DNA of 24,756 nucleotides from DATMXT01 sp035560415 (GCA_035560415.1 DATMZG010000039.1:1-24756); one strand, 5' to 3'; numbered from the stretch's first letter, positions 9,459 through 19,628 are shown. Numbers and translations: made by a program. Notes: a model not told the origin generated them from the sequence alone.

Positions 9459-9950
9459 ATGCAGGACAGAGTTGACAAGGAAAATTACTACCTCGACATT
9501 GCCGAAACTGTACTTGAGAGGGGGACATGCCTGCGCCGCAACTACGGAGCCATCATCGTCAAGAACGACGAGATCGTCGCCACAGGGTACACGGGGGCCC
9601 CCCGCGGCCGTAAAAACTGCATCAACCTCAACTACTGCATGCGTGAAAAGCTGCAAATTCCCACGGGCGAGCGGTATGAGCTCTGCCGCTCAGTGCACGC
9701 CGAGGCCAACGCCATCATCTCGGCCTCCCGCCGGGACATGCTCGGCGCCACGATGTACCTCGCCGGCCGCGACGTGAAAACCGGGGAGATCATTGAATAT
9801 CCCGCCTCATGCAGCATGTGCCGCCGCATGATCATCAACGCCGGCATCGCCACCGTCGTCGTCCGTGGCAAAGACGGAAAATATCAGATGATCGACGTGC
9901 GGGACTGGGTCTTCAACGACGACTCGCTGGAACACGACCTGCTCGACTAA
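9459..9950 (+). CDS. Deoxycytidylate (dCMP) deaminase family protein
   Basis: This cytosolic zinc enzyme most likely deaminates dCMP to dUMP, the substrate of thymidylate synthase. The 163-residue product has the cytidine-deaminase signature: His80-Ala-Glu82 (HAEANAI), with the zinc ligand and proton-shuttling Glu, then Cys118 and Cys121 (SCSMC). Additional cysteines at 24, 54, 60 and 76 and the GYTGAPRG motif match dCMP deaminases of the ComEB/T4 type rather than tRNA or cytidine deaminases. The ATG at 9459 is preferred over an in-frame TTG at 9447, because that TTG overlaps the GGAG site that serves the ATG. The gene has its own perfect promoter and terminator and appears monocistronic. Allosteric dCTP/dTTP control is usual in this family but cannot be judged here. 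Confidence 0.92.
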   Translation: MQDRVDKENYYLDIAETVLERGTCLRRNYGAIIVKNDEIVATGYTGAPRGRKNCINLNYCMREKLQIPTGERYELCRSVHAEANAIISASRRDMLGATMYLAGRDVKTGEIIEYPASCSMCRRMIINAGIATVVVRGKDGKYQMIDVRDWVFNDDSLEHDLLD

Positions 9951-9965
9951 ACAGATATTATCAAA

Positions 9966-9993
9966 AGCGCCCCGCAAGCGGGGCGCTTTTTTT
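9966..9993 (+). terminator. Intrinsic terminator after the dCMP deaminase
   Basis: A 10-bp GC-rich inverted repeat (9966-9975 with 9978-9987) is followed by seven T residues (9987-9993). It lies 16 bases past the deaminase stop. The formal loop is two bases, so in practice the top pair or two would open. Confidence 0.92.
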
Positions 9994-10036
9994 GTTTGAG
10001 ACTGCCTTGCGCCCTGTCGCCGTTTGCGCCAAAAAC

Positions 10037-10059
10037 GGGGAAATGCCGAATATTTCCCC
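10037..10059. repeat. Inverted repeat just upstream of the marR promoter
   Basis: GGGGAAAT (10037-10044) and ATTTCCCC (10052-10059) form an 8-bp inverted repeat with a 7-base spacer. It ends one base before the -35 element of the MarR promoter. It has no T tract, so it is not an obvious terminator. It could be a binding site for a second regulator, or chance. Confidence 0.4.
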
Positions 10060-10060
10060 C

Positions 10061-10088
10061 TTGACACGGGCAAATTTCCTGTTATAAT
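10061..10088 (+). promoter_or_regulatory. Sigma-A promoter of the marR-ABC exporter operon
   Basis: TTGACA (10061-10066) and TATAAT (10083-10088) match the consensus perfectly with a 16-base spacer. The expected start of transcription (about 10095-10097) falls inside the palindromic operator that follows. Confidence 0.9.
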
Positions 10089-10094
10089 GCATTA

Positions 10095-10117
10095 TGTTAG
10101 AATGCTAACAGTTAGCA
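10095..10117. promoter_or_regulatory. Probable MarR operator (overlapping palindromes)
   Basis: Two perfect palindromes share an arm. TGTTAG-AATG-CTAACA covers 10095-10110, and TGCTAAC-A-GTTAGCA covers 10103-10117. They lie directly after the -10 element, where bound protein would block initiation. MarR dimers typically bind such repeats and repress their own operon, so this is inferred to be the autoregulatory site of the MarR protein encoded at 10151. Confidence 0.75.
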
Positions 10118-10150
10118 ATGAAACAAATATTCACATATTTGGAGGCGTTT

Positions 10151-10609
10151 ATGGAGCGGCACATCGGGCGGGAAATCAGGGGTCTGTCCAACCTCATCAA
10201 ACGGAGAATCGACAGCCAGGCCGCAAAGCTCGGCATTGAGGATATGACAGGCGTCCAGGGGTGGCTGCTGCACTATCTCGACAGGCGCACGCCGGAGGGG
10301 CGAGTCTTTCAGCGGGACATTGAGGAGGACTTCGACATCCGGCGCTCGACGGCCACCGTCATGCTGCAACAGCTTGAGCGCAAGGGGCTCATTGAGCGGC
10401 TGCCGGTGGCAGGGGACGCCCGCCTCAAGAGCATTGTGCTGACCGAGAAGGCTGCCCGGTTTTGCCGCGCCCTCCATGAGGACAGAGACCGGATGGAGGC
10501 GACTATGCGCAAAGGCGTCGCGCCGGAGGAGCTTGCCGCCTTTTTTACCGTCACGGACAAAATCCGGGACAACCTTGAAAACTGCGAAGAGTCGGAGGAC
10601 AATGAATGA
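10151..10609 (+). CDS. MarR-family transcriptional regulator
   Basis: This 152-residue protein is a winged-helix DNA-binding regulator of the MarR type, which works as a dimer and usually releases DNA on binding a small ligand. The recognition region is FDIRRSTATVMLQQLERKGL, followed by a wing with the family-typical basic stretch (AGDARLKSIVLTEKA). I chose the ATG at 10151 because GGAGG sits five bases before it. An earlier in-frame ATG at 10118 abuts the operator and has no ribosome site. The stop overlaps the first ABC exporter gene (10606), so regulator and transporter are translationally coupled, which suggests that it senses a substrate of the exporter. The strong promoter and palindromic operator upstream support autoregulation. 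Confidence 0.9.
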   Translation: MERHIGREIRGLSNLIKRRIDSQAAKLGIEDMTGVQGWLLHYLDRRTPEGRVFQRDIEEDFDIRRSTATVMLQQLERKGLIERLPVAGDARLKSIVLTEKAARFCRALHEDRDRMEATMRKGVAPEELAAFFTVTDKIRDNLENCEESEDNE

Positions 10610-12306
10610 TTAAAAAACTGGCCGCTCACATCGGCGAATATAAAAAGCAAACGATTTTATCGCCCTTGACCGTGACGCTCGAGAGCCTCTGCGAAGTGTT
10701 CATCCCGCTGCTCATGGCCCGGCTTGTCGACAAGGGCATACAAATGGGAGATAGGACCGTCATCCTTGAGACGGGAGGGCTGCTCATTTTGACCGCGGCC
10801 CTTTCGCTGACGCTGGGCGTTTTGGCCGGAAAGTTTGCGGCGCAGGCCTCGGCCGGCTTTGCCGCAAATTTGCGCAAAGCTCTCTTTTACAAGGTGCAGG
10901 ACTTCTCCTTCACCAACATCGACCGGTTTTCAACCTCGAGCCTCGTCACGAGGCTGACGACCGACGTCACAAATTTGCAAAACTCCTTTCAGATGATTGT
11001 GCGCATTGCGGTGCGCGCGCCCGCGCTGCTCATTTTCGCGCTCTTCATGGCCTTTTCCATCAACGGGAAAATGGCGCTCATTTTCTTAAGCGTCGTCCCG
11101 GTGCTCTTTGCCGGACTCATTTTCGTCGCCACAAGAGTCCACCCGACTTTTGAGCGGGTCTTTAAGACCTACGACCGGCTCAACCGGGTTGTGCGGGAGA
11201 ATTTGCGGGGCATCCGGGTCGTCAAGTCCTTTGTGCGCGAGGAGGACGAGGTCGCGAAATTCCGGGGAGTCTCGGGCGAAATTTACGCGGAGTTCACAAA
11301 GGCCGAGCGGCTCATCGCCCTCAACACCCCCATGATGCAGTCGGCCGTCTTCACCTGCATTTTGCTTATCTCCTGGTTTGGCGCCAAGACCATTGTGGCG
11401 GGCGCCATGACGACGGGCGAGCTCATGAGCCTGCTCACTTACACCAACCAGATTCTCATGAGCCTCATGATGCTCTCAATGGTCTTTGTCATGATCATCA
11501 TTTCGCGGGCCTCGGCCGAGCGCATTGTCGAAGTCTTAAACGAGTTCTCGGACATCGCGGCGCCGGCCACCCCTGTCACAGCGGTGGCGGACGGCTCGGT
11601 CGAGTTCGCCGGGGTCAAGTGGCGCTGCTTTGAGCGGGTCGGCCTCGCCGTCGCCTCGGGCGAGACCATCGGCATTCTGGGCGGCACCGGCAGCGGCAAG
11701 TCGACCTTGGTCGAGCTCATCCCCCGGCTCTACGACCCCGCGGAGGGCGTCGTGAAAGTGGGCGGGCGCGACGTGAAGGACTACGACCTCACTGCGCTGC
11801 GGGACGCCGTCGCCGTCGTGCTGCAAAAAAACACGCTCTTTTCCGGCACCATCAAAGAAAACCTCCGGTGGGGGGACGAGAACGCCACGGAGGAGGAGAT
11901 GCGCCGGGCCTGCCGGCTGGCGCAGGCCGACGGCTTTATCTCGGCCATGCCGGACGGGTACGACACGGTGCTTGAGCAGGGCGGGAGTAACCTGTCGGGC
12001 GGGCAGCGGCAGCGGCTTTGCATAGCTAGGGCCCTCATGAAAAAGCCCAAAGTGCTCATTTTGGACGACTCGACCTCGGCCGTCGACACGGCGACCGACG
12101 CCGCCATCCGCCGCGCGTTCCGCGAGGAGCTGCCGGGCGTGACCAAACTCATCATCGCCCAGCGGGTGACCTCGGTCATGGATGCCGACCGCATTGTCGT
12201 CCTTGACGACGGGGAGATCGAGTCGGTCGGCACCCACGATGAGCTCATGGAAAAGAGCCGCATTTACAGGGAAATTTACGAGCTTCAGATGAAGGAGGCG
12301 GTCTGA
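10606..12306 (+). CDS. ABC exporter half-transporter with degenerate NBD
   Basis: This is one half of a heterodimeric multidrug-type ABC exporter: an N-terminal six-helix membrane domain (about residues 1-300) fused to a nucleotide-binding domain. Walker A GGTGSGKS is at 359-366 and the signature is LSGGQRQR. The residue after Walker B is Asp488 (LILDDSTSAVD) instead of the catalytic Glu, and the switch His is replaced by Gln519 (IAQR). Both changes are the known mark of the degenerate subunit in TM287/288-, BmrCD- and LmrCD-like pairs. Oddly, the A-loop region (337-345) is about six residues shorter than in its partner and has Cys341 where an aromatic residue is usual. A GGAGG ribosome site lies upstream and the start overlaps the marR stop. 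Its partner follows directly. Confidence 0.93.
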   Translation: MIKKLAAHIGEYKKQTILSPLTVTLESLCEVFIPLLMARLVDKGIQMGDRTVILETGGLLILTAALSLTLGVLAGKFAAQASAGFAANLRKALFYKVQDFSFTNIDRFSTSSLVTRLTTDVTNLQNSFQMIVRIAVRAPALLIFALFMAFSINGKMALIFLSVVPVLFAGLIFVATRVHPTFERVFKTYDRLNRVVRENLRGIRVVKSFVREEDEVAKFRGVSGEIYAEFTKAERLIALNTPMMQSAVFTCILLISWFGAKTIVAGAMTTGELMSLLTYTNQILMSLMMLSMVFVMIIISRASAERIVEVLNEFSDIAAPATPVTAVADGSVEFAGVKWRCFERVGLAVASGETIGILGGTGSGKSTLVELIPRLYDPAEGVVKVGGRDVKDYDLTALRDAVAVVLQKNTLFSGTIKENLRWGDENATEEEMRRACRLAQADGFISAMPDGYDTVLEQGGSNLSGGQRQRLCIARALMKKPKVLILDDSTSAVDTATDAAIRRAFREELPGVTKLIIAQRVTSVMDADRIVVLDDGEIESVGTHDELMEKSRIYREIYELQMKEAV

Positions 12307-12307
12307 C

Positions 12308-14146
12308 GTGAACAGAAGAATGATGAGCGGCGACGGCAGCCGCCCCAAAAACCTCAAAAGGACGGCCGGCCGCCTTGTCGGCATGATCGCGTCGGACTAC
12401 AAGTGGCAGCTCTTTGCCGTCGCCTGCTGCATTCTGGTCTCGGCCGTCTCGAACGTCTTAGGCGCCATGTTTATCAAGACCCTCATTGACGACTATATCA
12501 CGCCCCTTTTGACTGCCGAGAGCCCCGATTTCTCCGGGCTTGCGGCGGCGGTGTTGCGCATGGCCGGCATTTACGCCGTCGGCGTGACGGCGGCCCTCGT
12601 CTACACCCGCGTCATGGTGGCGGTGGCGCAGGGCACCTTAAAGAAACTGCGGGACCGCATGTTCACCCACATGCAGAGCCTGCCCATCCGCTATTTTGAC
12701 AGCCACACGGTCGGCGAAATCATGAGCCGGTACACCAACGACACCGACACGCTGCGCCAGATGATCGCCCAGAGCCTGCCGCAGCTACTCTCCACCGTCG
12801 TCACGGTCGCGGTCGTCTTTGTCGGCATGTGCACCAACAGCCTCATTCTCACGGCCTTCGTCGTCTTGTCGCTCTTTGTCATGCTAAAAGGCGTTCGGAA
12901 AGTCGGCGGGCGCAGCGTCAAATACTTCGGGGCGCAGCAGCGGGAGATGGGGAAACTCAACGGATACATTGAGGAGATGATGGCGGGGCAGAAGGTGGTC
13001 AAGGTCTTCAGCCGCGAGCGGCAGACCGAGGCGGCCTTTGACGAGCTCAATGAGGCCCTGCGCGTAGACGCCACTGAGGCCGCAGGGATGGCCAACATCC
13101 TCATGCCCATGATGGGCAACTTAAACCAAATCCAGTTCGCCATTACGGCCATGCTGGGCGGCGCCATGGCCGTCTCGGGCTTTGGCGGGATGACGCTGGG
13201 CGGCATTGCGAGCTTCCTGCAACTGAACCGCTCCTTTTCCATGCCGATCAGCCAGATTTCGCAGCAGGCCAGCGCCATCATCATGGCCCTCGCCGGCGCC
13301 GAGCGCATTTTCGGACTGCTCGACGAGCAGCCCGAGGCTGACACCGGCAGTGTGGGCATCGTCAAAAAGGACGAGGGCTGGTTCTTTCAGACCCCGGACG
13401 GCGAGGTCAGGCTGCGGGGCGACGTGCGGTTTGAAGACGTGGACTTCGGCTATCTGCCGGGGCAGGCGGTGCTGCACGACGTCAGCCTCTACGCAAAGCC
13501 CGGCCAGAAAGTGGCTTTTGTCGGGGCGACCGGCGCCGGTAAGACCACCGTCACAAACCTCATCAACCGGTTTTACGACATCGAAAAGGGCAAAATCACT
13601 TACGACGGCATCGACATCGCCGACATCAAAAAGGCCGACCTGCGCAAAACGCTTGGCATGGTGCTGCAGGACGTCAACCTCTTCACCGGCACCATCGCCG
13701 ACAACATCCGCGTGGGCAAACCGACCGCCACCGGCGAGGAAGTGAAAAGGGCGGCCAAAATCGCCGGGGCCGACAGCTTTATCCGGCACATGCCGGAGGG
13801 CTACGACACCATGGTGGAGGAGGGCGGCGGCACGCTGTCCCAGGGCCAGCGGCAGCTGCTCTCAATTGCGAGAGCCGCCGTCTGCGACCCGCCGGTCATG
13901 ATTTTGGACGAGGCCACCTCCAGCGTCGACACCCGCACCGAGGCCATCATCGGCCGGGGCATGGACGCCCTCATGGAGGGGCGCACGGTCTTTGTCATCG
14001 CCCACAGGCTCTCGACGGTGCGGGACGCCTCGGTCATCATGGTGCTGGCCGATGGGCGCATCATTGAGCGGGGCGACCACGACGACCTCATCAAAGAGGG
14101 CGGCGTCTACTACCGGCTCTACACCGGGGCTTTTGAACTCGAATAA
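12308..14146 (+). CDS. ABC exporter half-transporter with canonical NBD
   Basis: This is the second half of the heterodimeric exporter, with a six-helix membrane domain (about residues 30-340) and an NBD. The NBD keeps the catalytic residues: Walker A GATGAGKTT, Walker B VMILDEATSSVD with Glu, and switch His in IAHRLST. Its signature is LSQGQRQL, a variant common in the consensus-site subunit of such pairs. Together with the degenerate partner it would form one competent and one impaired ATP site. The GTG start at 12308 is one base after the partner's stop and is served by AAGGAGG nine bases upstream; an ATG at 12320 is a possible alternative. The last Leu and Glu codons and the stop lie inside a 66-bp palindromic bidirectional terminator. 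Drugs or peptides are the usual substrates of this class; the actual one is unknown. Confidence 0.94.
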   Translation: MNRRMMSGDGSRPKNLKRTAGRLVGMIASDYKWQLFAVACCILVSAVSNVLGAMFIKTLIDDYITPLLTAESPDFSGLAAAVLRMAGIYAVGVTAALVYTRVMVAVAQGTLKKLRDRMFTHMQSLPIRYFDSHTVGEIMSRYTNDTDTLRQMIAQSLPQLLSTVVTVAVVFVGMCTNSLILTAFVVLSLFVMLKGVRKVGGRSVKYFGAQQREMGKLNGYIEEMMAGQKVVKVFSRERQTEAAFDELNEALRVDATEAAGMANILMPMMGNLNQIQFAITAMLGGAMAVSGFGGMTLGGIASFLQLNRSFSMPISQISQQASAIIMALAGAERIFGLLDEQPEADTGSVGIVKKDEGWFFQTPDGEVRLRGDVRFEDVDFGYLPGQAVLHDVSLYAKPGQKVAFVGATGAGKTTVTNLINRFYDIEKGKITYDGIDIADIKKADLRKTLGMVLQDVNLFTGTIADNIRVGKPTATGEEVKRAAKIAGADSFIRHMPEGYDTMVEEGGGTLSQGQRQLLSIARAAVCDPPVMILDEATSSVDTRTEAIIGRGMDALMEGRTVFVIAHRLSTVRDASVIMVLADGRIIERGDHDDLIKEGGVYYRLYTGAFELE

Positions 14147-14205
14147 AAACCATGCAAAAACACGCGGTGCCGCGGCACCGCGTGTTTTTGCATGGTTTTT
14201 ATTCG
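14140..14205. terminator. 66-bp perfect palindrome, bidirectional terminator
   Basis: Each 33-base arm (14140-14172 and 14173-14205) is the exact reverse complement of the other, centred between 14172 and 14173. On either strand the GC-rich core (CACGCGGTGCCG and complement) is preceded by an A run and followed by TTTTTG and later GGTTTTTATT, so it can stop transcription in both directions. The palindrome includes the last Glu codon and the TAA stop of both convergent genes. Confidence 0.93.
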
Positions 14206-15443
14206 TCTTTTCCGACCGCATCGAGGCTCTCCCAGAGCTCGTCCGAGAGCTTTTTCGTGTCGACCGTATAGATTGCGGCGCTGATGAAGGAGGTCAGCGG
14301 CATTGTGATGAGGATGCCGAAGCTGCCGACAAGCGCCTGTAAAATCTCCACGACGATCATCTCGCGGTTCAGGAGGTAGGCCGGGGAGGTGCTGTAGGCG
14401 GTCAGCAGCAGGACAATTGAGAGTGAGCTGCCGATGTAGGCGAGGATGAGGGTGTTGGCCATGGTGCCCATCACGTCCCGGCCGATGTTCATGCCGGATT
14501 TGAAGAGGGCCGAAAAGGTCGGGGCCTGCGACTTTTCCCGCACTTCCCAGAGCGAGGAGGCGATGGACATGGCCACGTCCATGATGGCGCCCATGGCGCC
14601 GATGAGAACGGCGGCGAAAATGATGGCCTTCAAATCGATGGAGACGTCATTGGCCGTCGACAGATAGGTCAGGTAGACCGAGTCCTCGTCGACATAGCCT
14701 GTCAGGGCCAGGATTTTACTCATGACGACGGTGAGCAGGCCGGAGACGACAATTCCGCCAAAGCAGCCAAACACCGCTGCCAACGTCTTTTTGTTGCCAC
14801 CGTTGACGATCAGATAAGTCATGACAATCGTGTAAAAGCAGATGATGATGGCCGTCAGGTAGATGTTCTTGCCCGAGAGGATGGCCGGGATGAAGACGGC
14901 GAAAATGGCGGCACAGGTCAGCCCGAGGGAGAGGATGGTATTAAACCCCTTGCCGCGGCCAAACAGGAGCAGTGCCAGCACAAAGAGCGCCGCGAAAATA
15001 AAGAGCCGGTCGGTCTTGACGTATTCAATGAGCTGCCACTCGCTGTCCTCGGCGCCTTCGGCCTCGATTAACACGACTTTTTTGCCCTGCGCCACCTCCG
15101 GAACGGCGCCGCTGTACACGCCTTCGAGGTACTGCACGGCCGTCACCGTCTCCCCTTTGCGCGCCCCCGAGAGGATGGTCGCCTCAAAGGTGACCTGCAC
15201 GTCCGTGCCCGCGGCGCCCTCACCGTATTCATTTGTGACCCGGTCCGTGATGGCGTCAACCCTTGCCGTCACGACGGCCTCTTCGGGCAGCCCGCCTTTA
15301 AAAGAGCCGAGGTCTTTCGTCGCAATGTGGTTTCCCACAAGGATGAATATCACCGAGAGCGCCACCGTCACCGCATAAAGCGCCGCCCCCGGCTTCAATT
15401 TTCTGCGCCTGTGTTTTTTCTTTGCCGTTTTCTCTGTCTCCAT
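14199..15443 (-). CDS. YibE/F-family multi-helix membrane protein
   Basis: This 414-residue protein matches the YibE/F family, whose function is not established. It has a basic N-terminus, one membrane helix (about 22-42), and an extracytoplasmic beta-rich segment (about 50-140) with the family-type sequence VYSGAVPEVAQGKKVVL. At least seven further helices follow, to about residue 395. The second half resembles the C-terminal YibF part, including GAMGAIMDVAMSIASSL and a central IGRDVMGTMANTLILAYIG stretch. This is the fused YibE-YibF form seen in Bacillota. The start at 15443 is preceded by AGGTG five bases upstream and by an extended -10 promoter. It is convergent with the ABC exporter and transcribed away from the transglutaminase-like gene's terminator. 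No neighbour suggests a substrate. Confidence 0.88.
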   Translation of the reverse strand: METEKTAKKKHRRRKLKPGAALYAVTVALSVIFILVGNHIATKDLGSFKGGLPEEAVVTARVDAITDRVTNEYGEGAAGTDVQVTFEATILSGARKGETVTAVQYLEGVYSGAVPEVAQGKKVVLIEAEGAEDSEWQLIEYVKTDRLFIFAALFVLALLLFGRGKGFNTILSLGLTCAAIFAVFIPAILSGKNIYLTAIIICFYTIVMTYLIVNGGNKKTLAAVFGCFGGIVVSGLLTVVMSKILALTGYVDEDSVYLTYLSTANDVSIDLKAIIFAAVLIGAMGAIMDVAMSIASSLWEVREKSQAPTFSALFKSGMNIGRDVMGTMANTLILAYIGSSLSIVLLLTAYSTSPAYLLNREMIVVEILQALVGSFGILITMPLTSFISAAIYTVDTKKLSDELWESLDAVGKDE

Positions 15444-15489
15444 ATCTTCACCTCGACTGGCTCAGTTTCGCGCCGCGCTCAATCACTTA

Positions 15490-15518
15490 AGTATACCACC
15501 GGAACCTGTAAACGGCAA
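15490..15518 (-). promoter_or_regulatory. Promoter for the YibE/F gene
   Basis: On the minus strand TTGCCG (15518-15513) and TATACT (15495-15490) are 17 bases apart. A TG one base before the -10 makes an extended -10 (TGGTATACT). The yibE/F-type start lies about 47 bases downstream. Confidence 0.7.
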
Positions 15519-15544
15519 ACGGCGCCCCAAGGGGGCTGCCCGTC

Positions 15545-15577
15545 AACAATAAAGACCCGCAGCACTTGTGCTGCGGG
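15545..15577 (-). terminator. Terminator after the transglutaminase-like gene
   Basis: A perfect 10-bp stem (15556-15565 with 15568-15577) lies about 15 bases beyond the stop of the minus-strand gene ending at 15592. Read on the minus strand it is followed by the U-rich stretch TCTTTATTGTT. Confidence 0.8.
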
Positions 15578-15591
15578 CCGTTGTCCTGATA

Positions 15592-16803
15592 TTATACCTT
15601 TTCAAGCACAATGCCGAGTTTTGCCGCAAAGGCGGCGTTCTCGGTCAGGAGGGCCCGCAGCGTCATCTCGGCCACGTCGCCCCGCAAAAAGGGGCTTGTG
15701 CCGGCCAGGAAGCCCATGTCGGCCGCAGTGTCGGCCGCGGTCTCCCAATGAAAGTCCCCGTTCTCTTCGCTGTACCCCATGGCCCGAAGCAGGAATGTGG
15801 CATAGTCGCGGGCCGAGCCGGTGTCGCCGGCGCCGTAAATGCCGTCGCCGTAGCCCTTGGCAAGCCCGTTGTCATAGAGCACGCCGGCATAGCCCGCAGC
15901 CCACAGGGGTACGTCAGTGAAGGGACAGGTGCCGGCGTAGGCCAGCGCCTCCTCCTCAAGCCCCAAGGCCCGCACAAACATGACGGCGAGCTCCATGCGG
16001 TTGGGGGCGCGCTCCAGCTCGAAGCCGGCGCCGGTGCCGATGAACATGCCGATGCCGCGCAGCGCCTGCGCCATTTCGAGCTGAGTCATGCCGTCCACGT
16101 CGCCCAAAGTCATGGGGCCGGAGCCGGAGAGTCCGTAGTACCACTCGCCAAAGGCGATGGCGTCGGCAATCGTCACTTCGGACTCAGCGTCGGGCTGGTG
16201 GTCGGGCAGTTTCTCCGGCGCAACCATGAAGTAGGCGTCGGGGTCGCCGCCGGTGTCGTCCCAGGTGGCGTCCACAATATACCACTGCCCCTCGCTGTAC
16301 ACGAGGTTGAAGGAGTGGTTGATGTTCTCGGCCCCGATGTAGAGGCAGGGGATGCCGGCCGCCTGACAGAGCATCAGGACGGCTCTCGTATATCCGTCGC
16401 AGACTGCCTGGCCGTCCACAAAGACGCCGCGCGCGGAATAGGCGTTTTCGCCGCTCCCGCCGTAAGTCGTCTGGGCCAGCACATAGTCGTGAATCTCCTC
16501 AATGGTGTCTCCGGCGTCGGGCAGGTTCGCAATGGCGGGCTCAGTGTTCATTTTCCAGGTCGTATAGCCGTTTCCCCAGGACCATTCAAGCTGAAAAGAG
16601 TATGGCACGACCAGGGCCGCAAGCGCCAGCACCTTGCCGGAGTCGGCCGAGGAGTCGGTCTTGGTCGTAAAGGAGAGGTCGTATCCGAGCGAATAGTTTT
16701 CAGCCAGCCCTTTGGCGACCATGAGCTCATAATCGCCGGCGTAGGCGGCCCCGGGTAAAGTGAGCGTCACCGCCAGCAGCAGCGCAAAAAATTTCTTTTT
16801 CAT
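15592..16803 (-). CDS. Secreted transglutaminase-like protein with C-terminal SLH-type repeats
   Basis: This 403-residue exported protein has a clear signal peptide (MKKKFFALLLAVTLTLPGAAYAG). A transglutaminase/protease-like core follows at about 95-200 with the triad Cys135 (GQAVCDGYTRA), His163 (NHSFNLVY) and Asp178 (IVDATWDD). The C-terminal half (about 240-400) contains SLH-like repeats, clearest at PFTDVPLWAAGYAGVLYDNGLAKGYGDG, which would hold it to the cell wall. Bacterial members of this superfamily are usually thiol proteases or wall-associated hydrolases rather than cross-linking enzymes, so the reaction is uncertain. The frame is open further upstream, but the ATG at 16803 is chosen because GGAGG lies eight bases before it and it begins the signal peptide. 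It lies 115 bases after the cation ATPase with no obvious terminator or promoter between, so read-through from the riboswitch-controlled transcript is possible. Confidence 0.88.
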   Translation of the reverse strand: MKKKFFALLLAVTLTLPGAAYAGDYELMVAKGLAENYSLGYDLSFTTKTDSSADSGKVLALAALVVPYSFQLEWSWGNGYTTWKMNTEPAIANLPDAGDTIEEIHDYVLAQTTYGGSGENAYSARGVFVDGQAVCDGYTRAVLMLCQAAGIPCLYIGAENINHSFNLVYSEGQWYIVDATWDDTGGDPDAYFMVAPEKLPDHQPDAESEVTIADAIAFGEWYYGLSGSGPMTLGDVDGMTQLEMAQALRGIGMFIGTGAGFELERAPNRMELAVMFVRALGLEEEALAYAGTCPFTDVPLWAAGYAGVLYDNGLAKGYGDGIYGAGDTGSARDYATFLLRAMGYSEENGDFHWETAADTAADMGFLAGTSPFLRGDVAEMTLRALLTENAAFAAKLGIVLEKV

Positions 16804-16918
16804 GTAAACAGCCTCCGTTTTGATGGGGGGTGGTGTACGGGCATACAGCAAGTACTTACCTCATTTTGACGGAAAAACATGTCCAAAAGATGCACAGAGG
16901 CAAAAATTTACAGAATTG

Positions 16919-19453
<2,535 letters not shown>

Positions 19454-19482
19454 TTAATAGCTCCTCTTTGCTCTTATTATAG

Positions 19483-19523
19483 AAAAAACGAGACTCTTCA
19501 TGCATGCACATGAAAAGTCTCGT
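19483..19523 (-). terminator. Riboswitch-controlled intrinsic terminator
   Basis: On the minus strand a 15-bp stem (19523-19509 with 19502-19488, one G-U) closes a TGCATG loop and is followed by six U residues (19488-19483). The 5' arm begins with ACGAGACTTTT, which is also the conserved 3' end of the aptamer. Aptamer closure and terminator formation are therefore mutually exclusive. The ATPase ribosome site lies just beyond. Confidence 0.9.
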
Positions 19524-19628
19524 CAGTCACAAGGTGACTCCCGCGCCAGACGGCTCTATGGGCCGTCAGGTCTGTTGACGCGGGACCGCGGAGCCAATTT
19601 ATGCGCTGCGCGGAAACTACTCCCTTTG
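19510..19628 (-). promoter_or_regulatory. yybP-ykoY (manganese) riboswitch
   Basis: Read on the minus strand, the leader starts AAAGGGAGTAG (19627-19617) and ends GACTGACGAGACTTTT, the two conserved blocks of the yybP-ykoY aptamer that come together to bind Mn2+. Between them are GTCAACAGACC and a stem CCCGCG/CGCGGG capped by GACGGC/GCCGTC. A small hairpin, AGTCAC-CTT-GTGACT, precedes the 3' block. The predicted transcription start coincides with the aptamer's 5' end. The 3' block doubles as the first arm of a terminator, so ligand binding should prevent termination: an ON switch for metal export, as known for this class. The match is by eye to the known consensus. Confidence 0.88.

Noticed and set aside
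10118..10150. Upstream ATG extending the MarR protein by 11 residues
   Set aside because: It abuts the palindromic operator and has no ribosome site, whereas the ATG at 10151 has GGAGG at ideal spacing.
11590..11660. Frameshift in the first ABC exporter subunit
   Set aside because: The A-loop region looked broken, but the frame continues unbroken into Walker A and on to the end, so it is better read as an in-frame deletion of about six codons.
15568..16758. 396-residue open frame on the plus strand opposite the transglutaminase-like gene
   Set aside because: The opposite strand carries a signal peptide, a catalytic triad and SLH repeats; this frame is a composition-driven shadow.
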